Source of the DNA: an uncultured Paraprevotella sp.
Lineage (GTDB): Bacteria > Bacteroidota > Bacteroidia > Bacteroidales > Bacteroidaceae
Direction: 5' to 3'
DNA: 40,589 nt
NCBI GenBank assembly: GCA_947177395.1
Contig: CAMWUI010000025.1
Span: 1 to 40,589 of the forward strand
The position numbers were made by a program, and so were the translations under genes. The notes beneath the pieces are model-generated. The model saw nothing but the letters and a program-made list of their open reading frames with translations. It searched no databases and had not been told where the DNA came from. Numbering within the stretch: the stretch's first letter is position 1; each line of letters begins with the position of its first letter. This document shows, piece by piece, positions 35,423 to 40,589 of the stretch.

Positions 35423-37828
35423 ATGAATCACCCATTAAAAAAGATATATGCCCTGTGGGCATGCGGAATCCTGGCCTGTTGTGTCACACTATCCGCCCAA
35501 TCCCAAAGAAAGATACAGTTCAATGATGCCTGGAAATTCAGTCTGTCAGATACCCCGGAAGCATCGCAATCAGATTTCAACGACGCTGATTGGCGTACTC
35601 TGAACCTGCCCCACGACTGGAGCATAGAGGGAACTGTTAGCAGCAATTATCCATCGGGAAACGACGGAGGTTACTACCCTACCGGCATCGGATGGTATCG
35701 CAAGACACTACATCTGTCAACCATTCCCGCAGACACCCGCATTTCTCTTTATTTTGAAGGAGTATACATGAATGCCGAAATTTTCGTCAATGGAAAGTCA
35801 CTCGGAATACACCCGTACGGCTATACATCGTTTTCCCACGACCTGACCCCATACCTGCATGAAGGAGACAATTTGATAGCAGTCAAAGTAGATAACTCCC
35901 GACAAAAGAATTGCCGTTGGTATTCCGGTTCGGGCATCTATCGCAATGTATGGTTGGTAACCACTCCCGCAGTCCATTTCACACAATGGGGAACATTCAT
36001 CAGTTCCACCCTCACCGGTAAGACAGAAGCTACCGTCACCATACAAACTACGGTGACAAACGAAAGCGACCACAGCTGCCAATTCCAGGTGAATACCCGG
36101 CTGACCAGACAAGGACATCCAGCCGGACACCCCCAGCAAGAACCAGTAATCCTCGACGCGGGAGAAACACGCCGGATAAAACAACAGATTACCCTTTCCG
36201 ACGTCAGATGCTGGAGTCTGGAATCTCCCGAGCTGTATGAAGCCCATTTGTCCATCGACGAAAGCGGCAAGAGAGGAGATCGTATCACAGAAACATTCGG
36301 AATACGTGAAATATCCTATTCTCCGGACAAAGGTTTATTGCTGAATGGCAAACCGCTGGTACTTAACGGCGGATGCCTGCACCACGACAACGGTTGCCTG
36401 GGTGCAGCCGCTTACCGTGACGCGGAATGGAGAAAAGTCAGACTGATGAAAGAAGCCGGATTCAATGCCGTGCGTACTTCCCACAACCCTCCGTCGGAAG
36501 AATTTCTGCATGCCTGCGACCGGCTGGGACTGCTGGTTATCGACGAGGCATTCGACGGATGGCGCGATAGCAAAACTCCACACGACTATTCCGTCCACCT
36601 CGACCATTGGTGGACCCGAGATCTTGACGCCATGGTACTACGTGACCGCAATCATCCTTCAGTCTTCTGCTGGAGCATCGGAAACGAAATCATAGAACGC
36701 AAGAAACCGGAAGCCGTTCTCACAGCCCACGCCTTTGCCGGATATATCAGAAAGCTCGACCCGACGCGTCCTGTCACCTCCGCCCTCACGACCTGGGACA
36801 ACACCTGGGATATTTACGACCCTCTGGCCGCAGCGCATGATATAGCAGGATACAACTACCAGCTTCACAGGGCGGAAAGCGATCACAAGCGTGTGCCGTC
36901 ACGCATCATCATGCAAACCGAATCCTATCCCCGCGACGCGTTCGCCAACTGGGCATGTGTCAACCGAAATACCTATGTCATCGGAGATTTTGTTTGGACA
37001 GCCCTGGATTATCTGGGGGAATCCGGCATCGGACGCTATTATTATAAAGGAGAAACAGAAGGGGAACATTACCAACGCGACCAGTATCCTTGGCACGGGG
37101 CATATTGCGGAGACATAGACCTGACCGGATTCCGCAAACCGATATCCCACTACCGGGAATTACTCTACAATCCAGACAAAAAACTCTACATGGCTGTAAA
37201 GGAACCGAACGGTTATTACGGCGAAATCAAAGAAACCCAGTGGTCTGTCTGGCCTGCCTGGGAACGCTGGAACTGGCCGGGGCACGAGGGCAAAGATATC
37301 CAGGTGGACATCTATTCACGATATCCGGCTGTCCGGTTGTATCTGAACGACCGACTTGTCGGGGAACAATCCACCAGCCCCGAACAGGCATTCAAAGCCG
37401 TCTTTACCCTGCCATATGAACCCGGTGTCCTGCGTGCAACGGGAGTAGCAGACGGAAAAGAGACCGAATGCGCTGTCATTGAAACAGCCGGGACACCGAC
37501 CCGCATAACACTGGCGACCGACCGGACACAAGTGAATGCCGACGGAGAATCCTTAGTCTACGTCACCGCGACCATCACCGACAAGCAGGGGCGCCCCGTG
37601 CCCGACAGCAACCATGAACTTACTTTCGAGACACAGGGCGTCGGCCGAGTCATCGCCACTTGTAGCGCAAATCTGCAAGACAGCATCCCTGCCACCTCCG
37701 CCACGCGGCAAACCTGGCACGGCAGGGCACTGGCTGTAATAAAAGCCGGACGAGAGAAAGAAAAAATCAAACTCACGGTAAAAGGCAAAAGTCTCTCAAA
37801 GGCTTCTGTAGAAATAGAAGTAAACTGA
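35423..37828 (+). CDS. Secreted GH2 glycoside hydrolase, probable beta-galactosidase
   Basis: This 801-residue enzyme has a signal peptide ending near SAQSQ (~residue 27), a GH2 sugar-binding domain (~35-190, LPHDWSIEG, GWYRKTLHL), an Ig-like domain and a TIM barrel (~305-590). Acid/base Glu ~422 lies in SVFCWSIGNEI and the nucleophile Glu ~500 in IIMQTESYPRDAF. DUF4982-like and Big-like C-terminal domains (~600-801, PAVRLYLNDRLVGEQ; VYVTATITDKQGRPVPD) follow. This layout is common in Bacteroides beta-galactosidases. The galactose operon just upstream supports release of galactose, but beta-glucuronidase or other GH2 activities are possible. Confidence 0.85.
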   Translation: MNHPLKKIYALWACGILACCVTLSAQSQRKIQFNDAWKFSLSDTPEASQSDFNDADWRTLNLPHDWSIEGTVSSNYPSGNDGGYYPTGIGWYRKTLHLSTIPADTRISLYFEGVYMNAEIFVNGKSLGIHPYGYTSFSHDLTPYLHEGDNLIAVKVDNSRQKNCRWYSGSGIYRNVWLVTTPAVHFTQWGTFISSTLTGKTEATVTIQTTVTNESDHSCQFQVNTRLTRQGHPAGHPQQEPVILDAGETRRIKQQITLSDVRCWSLESPELYEAHLSIDESGKRGDRITETFGIREISYSPDKGLLLNGKPLVLNGGCLHHDNGCLGAAAYRDAEWRKVRLMKEAGFNAVRTSHNPPSEEFLHACDRLGLLVIDEAFDGWRDSKTPHDYSVHLDHWWTRDLDAMVLRDRNHPSVFCWSIGNEIIERKKPEAVLTAHAFAGYIRKLDPTRPVTSALTTWDNTWDIYDPLAAAHDIAGYNYQLHRAESDHKRVPSRIIMQTESYPRDAFANWACVNRNTYVIGDFVWTALDYLGESGIGRYYYKGETEGEHYQRDQYPWHGAYCGDIDLTGFRKPISHYRELLYNPDKKLYMAVKEPNGYYGEIKETQWSVWPAWERWNWPGHEGKDIQVDIYSRYPAVRLYLNDRLVGEQSTSPEQAFKAVFTLPYEPGVLRATGVADGKETECAVIETAGTPTRITLATDRTQVNADGESLVYVTATITDKQGRPVPDSNHELTFETQGVGRVIATCSANLQDSIPATSATRQTWHGRALAVIKAGREKEKIKLTVKGKSLSKASVEIEVN

Positions 37829-37852
37829 TTGTTTTTCGCTATATAAATATAA

Positions 37853-37904
37853 ATCGGTCATTATCTGAGAAGTACCTCACAAGGTAGCTCAAATAATGAC
37901 CGAT
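37853..37904. terminator. Long hairpin between convergent genes (probable bidirectional terminator)
   Basis: The arms 37853-37869 and 37888-37904 pair over 17 positions with one mismatch, with a further short inner stem. It lies between the GH2 stop (37828) and the convergent gene end (37920). T-runs are weak, so termination is an inference from position. Confidence 0.5.
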
Positions 37905-37919
37905 ATCTTGTACAACAAA

Positions 37920-38711
37920 TCAGTCCGTATCCCCGGAATGCCGCAAAGCATGGATGCCACGGCTCAACAATTCGTATTCCTCTGCCGCATCCGTGTTTTC
38001 GTTCAGAAGTTCCAGATGACGCTCCATTACATTCCGGTCATACCGCACAGCCGGTCCTGTCTGCGCCTCACGGGGCGACATACCATGCACTTTGGCCGCC
38101 GTTTCGTCAATCAGCGGCAACATGACATCAAAAGGAATACCCTGCTCCTGAAGGATCTGTCCGGCACGCGCATAACAATGATTGGCAAAATTACAGGCAA
38201 AAACAGCCGCCAGATGTAAATAACGACGCTTCTCCGATGGCATTTCATATACGTCGGCAGACAATTCGACAGCCAGTGACCGCAATAATGGCAGATCATC
38301 CTGCCGTTTACTCTCAACGAAAACAGGAAGATGCACAAAGTCCACCGGACGAAGTTTGGAAAAAGTCTGCATCGGATAGAAAACTCCGCAACGTCCAATC
38401 CCCGCCCGGTCAAACACAGACAAAGGCATGCTACCCGCCGTATGGACAAACAAGGCATCCGCCCGCTCCGGCGTGTACAATGAAACCAACACGTCGGACA
38501 ACACGCTGTCCTTCACCGAAACAATATAAAGTTCCGCTTCCAACGACACCGTCTCCAACGAACAGGTATACGGGCAATCCAGCCGTGCAGCCAAGGCGGA
38601 GGCCGATTCTTCCGTCCTGCTATATACTTGTATGATATTCTCCCCCGCTTCCTTCAGAGCCCGGCCGAGATTTGTAGCCAGATTACCGGCTCCAATCAAT
38701 ACTATCCGCAT
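37920..38711 (-). CDS. Rossmann-fold and DUF2520 domain protein (putative NAD(P) oxidoreductase)
   Basis: This 263-residue protein starts MRIVLIGAGNLATNLGRAL, a GxGNxxxxLG dinucleotide loop. The Rossmann domain (~1-130) is followed by an alpha-helical DUF2520 domain (~130-260, with HLAAVFACNFANHCYA). It resembles 6-phosphogluconate-dehydrogenase-like oxidoreductases, but the substrate is not known. Its ATG overlaps the stop of the upstream nitroreductase gene as TAATG, suggesting coupled translation. Confidence 0.85.
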   Translation of the reverse strand: MRIVLIGAGNLATNLGRALKEAGENIIQVYSRTEESASALAARLDCPYTCSLETVSLEAELYIVSVKDSVLSDVLVSLYTPERADALFVHTAGSMPLSVFDRAGIGRCGVFYPMQTFSKLRPVDFVHLPVFVESKRQDDLPLLRSLAVELSADVYEMPSEKRRYLHLAAVFACNFANHCYARAGQILQEQGIPFDVMLPLIDETAAKVHGMSPREAQTGPAVRYDRNVMERHLELLNENTDAAEEYELLSRGIHALRHSGDTD

Positions 38712-39262
38712 TATTCTCCCTCACGGTTGTAACTGCCGATATGTACTTTCTCCCACAACAACCGGTCTTCATTAAACGGTTTCCGATCCATGCCTTTGTG
38801 TCCCACAGCCACAATGGAAAGAACACGCAAATGCCCAGGAATACCCAATAACTTCCTCACCATTTCCTCAGCCGGTTTACCATCTTCCATAGAACGTTCA
38901 CGTATCTGCACCCAGCAGGCACCCAATCCCAAGTCTTCAGCCTGCAACAGCATCATCGTGGTAGCTACGGAAGCATCCTCTATCCACACATCGCTGACCG
39001 CAGGATCCGCCAGCACCACTACGGCCAGCGGAGCACCGGCAATCAGTTCCGCTCCGCGATCCTTACACTGTGACAATCCCTGCAACACGTCTTTGTCATC
39101 CACTACGACAAACTCCCAGGCATGGGAGCCCTTGGACGACGGTGCCATCAAGGCCGCACGCAACAACGCCACCACTTCATCCTGCGACAGCTCTTCGGCT
39201 GTAAACTTCCGCATACTGCGGCGTATCTTTATCAGTTCGCTGAAACTCTCCATATTCTTCAT
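38711..39262 (-). CDS. Nitroreductase-family flavoprotein
   Basis: This 183-residue protein has the FMN nitroreductase fold: IKIRRSMRKFTAEELSQDEV (FMN phosphate Arg cluster), ALMAPSSKGSHAWEFVVVDD, DASVATTMMLLQAEDLGLGACWVQIRE and VGHKG near the end. Such enzymes use NAD(P)H to reduce nitro groups, quinones or flavin-linked substrates; the natural substrate is not predictable. A minus-strand -7 box TATCTTTG lies at 39284-39291, 22 bases upstream of the ATG, and the gene heads an operon with the DUF2520 protein. Confidence 0.9.
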   Translation of the reverse strand: MKNMESFSELIKIRRSMRKFTAEELSQDEVVALLRAALMAPSSKGSHAWEFVVVDDKDVLQGLSQCKDRGAELIAGAPLAVVVLADPAVSDVWIEDASVATTMMLLQAEDLGLGACWVQIRERSMEDGKPAEEMVRKLLGIPGHLRVLSIVAVGHKGMDRKPFNEDRLLWEKVHIGSYNREGE

Positions 39263-39283
39263 ATATTTTCATTGATAATGCTA

Positions 39284-39291
39284 CAAAGATA
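39284..39291 (-). promoter_or_regulatory. -7 box of the nitroreductase-DUF2520 operon
   Basis: TATCTTTG on the minus strand. A TTG lies about 22 bases further upstream, slightly longer than usual. Confidence 0.55.
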
Positions 39292-39441
39292 CAGATAAAA
39301 AAGAAAAGGCCCGCAACAATCCGTCCCGCTTTACAGGGCAATCGCATCAGAAATTTATAATTAGTTAATTTACACTAAAAGGAAAACGGATATACCGACA
39401 AAACACGTATCTTTATCCCGAACATTTAAAATGAGACAACT

Positions 39442-40257
39442 ATGAAGAATCTGAAACTAAACACCCAAAGAGGAGGTTTGCTAACTATAGCCTCCGCTTG
39501 TATCATCACGGCAGGAATGCTGACCGGTTGCCATCAAAAAGACGATGTCACCACCAAATCCGTCGTTGTGGACATAGACACCATCGTAAAAGCATGTCCT
39601 GTGACAAGCAACTACACCGTCGAATATCCGACGGAAGGCATCCAGCCGCTCATCGACAGCATCCGTGTCTGGATTAACAGCCAGCTGGGAGGAACCTACA
39701 CCGGCAACCTGTCTGATGCGGAAAGTATCGTAAACCACTATGCACAGAATATCTGCCGTCAGGCCGACGAAGATTTCGATGGTGACGAAGGCGATGAATT
39801 AGGAATCTCTTATTCCGACGAGACACATATTACTCGCGAATACGAGACCGACAACATTGTAACGTTCTCTCTCTCCAACTACATTTATACCGGAGGGGCT
39901 CATGGACAGGGAGTATATGTAGGCAACACATTCCGCAAGGACAACGGGGCCAGCCTCACATGGAACATCTTCAGGGAGGATGCGACAGAAGAACTGCAAC
40001 AACTGATTATCGGTCAGTTGTTGCAGTTCTTTGAAGTGAAGACCACCGAGGAACTCAACGAAAGGTTACTGGACACGGATGTGGAAAACATTCCCCTGCC
40101 GACCACGCCGCCGGCCTTTACGGAACATGGGATTCAGTTCACCTATCAGTCATACGAGATAGCCCCTTATTCGGAAGGGCGTCCGCAGGGTGTTATCGCA
40201 TATAAGGATGCTATGCCCTATCTCACCCAGGAGGCTTCCGCCCTGCTTGCCCATTAA
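39442..40257 (+). CDS. DUF3298/DUF4163-type lipoprotein (RsiV-like domain)
   Basis: This 271-residue protein has a lipoprotein signal peptide with lipobox LTGC (Cys30). DUF4163-like (~45-150, VEYPTEGIQPLIDSIRVWIN) and DUF3298-like (~150-265, NYIYTGGAHGQGVYVGNTF, IFREDATEELQQLI, ITFTYQSYEIAPYSEG-like) halves follow. The domain pair occurs in Bacteroides lipoproteins and in the Bacillus anti-sigma factor RsiV, which binds lysozyme. There is no sigma factor next to this gene, so no such role is claimed. A possible -7 box (TATCTTTA) lies near 39408-39415. Confidence 0.8.
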   Translation: MKNLKLNTQRGGLLTIASACIITAGMLTGCHQKDDVTTKSVVVDIDTIVKACPVTSNYTVEYPTEGIQPLIDSIRVWINSQLGGTYTGNLSDAESIVNHYAQNICRQADEDFDGDEGDELGISYSDETHITREYETDNIVTFSLSNYIYTGGAHGQGVYVGNTFRKDNGASLTWNIFREDATEELQQLIIGQLLQFFEVKTTEELNERLLDTDVENIPLPTTPPAFTEHGIQFTYQSYEIAPYSEGRPQGVIAYKDAMPYLTQEASALLAH

Positions 40258-40292
40258 CAGCAAAGAGTAAGACAAAGACAGACTTGTACAAG

Positions 40293-40336
40293 AAGCCGTG
40301 CCGTAAGATGAAATCCACACACTTACGGCACGGCTT
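40293..40336. terminator. 15-bp hairpin between convergent genes
   Basis: Perfect arms AAGCCGTGCCGTAAG (40293-40307) and its complement (40322-40336) enclose a 14-base loop. It lies between the lipoprotein stop and the end of the minus-strand gene at 40369. T-runs are short. Confidence 0.65.
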
Positions 40337-40368
40337 TGCTTTGTACCGTAGGATATGACCGCTCCCTC

Positions 40369-40589
40369 CTAATTCTGCACGACCAGATATCGGTTCCCCT
40401 CGGCCGTGTGCACCTTCTTCACGCCGGCCGCCACCAACGAACGGGACAGCGGCCGCATCTTCACCTCACCGCCCGCACCCGGACAACGCCGGCGCATCAC
40501 GGCGAGCAGCTCCGGCAACGAGCGCAACACACCTTGTTCGCCCGGACGGGGCGCACGGAAACAGTGGCGGAACACCTCCTCCACCGGGC
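40369..40589 (-). CDS. C-terminal end of a gene leaving the window (DUF3874/VirE-type protein?)
   Basis: The minus-strand frame is open to the right edge and ends at 40369, so about 73 codons are visible and the GTG near 40584 is probably internal. The segment PLSRSLVAAGVKKVHTAEGNRYLVVQN resembles the winged-helix-like tail found at the end of Bacteroides VirE/primase-helicase proteins (DUF3874). The catalytic part lies outside, so the call is tentative. Local GC is high. Confidence 0.4.
   Translation of the reverse strand, partial: PVEEVFRHCFRAPRPGEQGVLRSLPELLAVMRRRCPGAGGEVKMRPLSRSLVAAGVKKVHTAEGNRYLVVQN

Noticed and set aside
39442-40257. RsiV-type anti-sigma factor
   Set aside because: There is no transmembrane anchor with a cytoplasmic anti-sigma domain and no sigma-factor gene; the protein begins with a lipoprotein signal.

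Overview
The window looks like a chromosomal segment of a gut Bacteroides species. Three things point there. Promoters have the Bacteroides -7 form TAnnTTTG, in three cases with TTG or TTTG about 20 bases upstream. Several families are typical of Bacteroidales (DUF4923 and DUF4491 proteins, the GGGtGRT protein, the Bacteroides-type serine palmitoyltransferase, a GH2 enzyme with a DUF4982-like region). The gene complement is that of a Gram-negative anaerobe. Species cannot be fixed from the sequence alone.

Layout. Positions 1-565 hold the C-terminal end of a HipA-like protein cut by the window edge. Positions 711-2440 (minus) are a two-gene operon of a NifU-like scaffold and a GGGtGRT protein. 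Positions 2652-9630 are a GC-rich surface-glycan locus: a Wzx-type flippase, a GT4/GT1 glycosyltransferase, and a tight minus-strand operon of an FdtA-type ketoisomerase, a FemAB/GNAT acyltransferase, an FdtB-type aminotransferase and two GT2 enzymes. It probably makes, transfers and exports an oligosaccharide carrying a 3-(acyl)amino-3,6-dideoxyhexose. tRNA-Ser(GCU) and tRNA-Glu(CUC) follow at 9759-9946 with their own promoter and terminator.

Positions 9982-11100 are the strangest part. This non-coding stretch of about 1.1 kb is built of short words repeated at 10, 11 and 23 bp. It includes a 321-bp inverted-repeat element, a 54-bp duplicate of the 3' end of the neighbouring helicase gene, and the C-terminal remnant of a secreted-type protein with its terminator.

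Positions 11133-17423 (minus) are a probable lon-tgt-lptG-DEAD-box helicase operon. Positions 17564-31594 are mainly housekeeping genes: TrmN6-like methyltransferase, a lipid kinase divergent from serine palmitoyltransferase, an RluA-family pseudouridine synthase, a DUF4923 lipoprotein, HtpG, a DUF4491 membrane protein, a LysM glucosaminidase, cytidine deaminase, an ABC-F ATPase, GrpE-DnaJ and FolC. Positions 31704-37828 are a galactose/beta-galactoside module: galM, an FHS-family sugar transporter, galK and a secreted GH2 enzyme. The right end carries a DUF2520 oxidoreductase, a nitroreductase, a DUF3298-type lipoprotein and the C-terminal tip of a gene that leaves the window.

No rRNA, CRISPR array, intact insertion sequence or integrase was seen.
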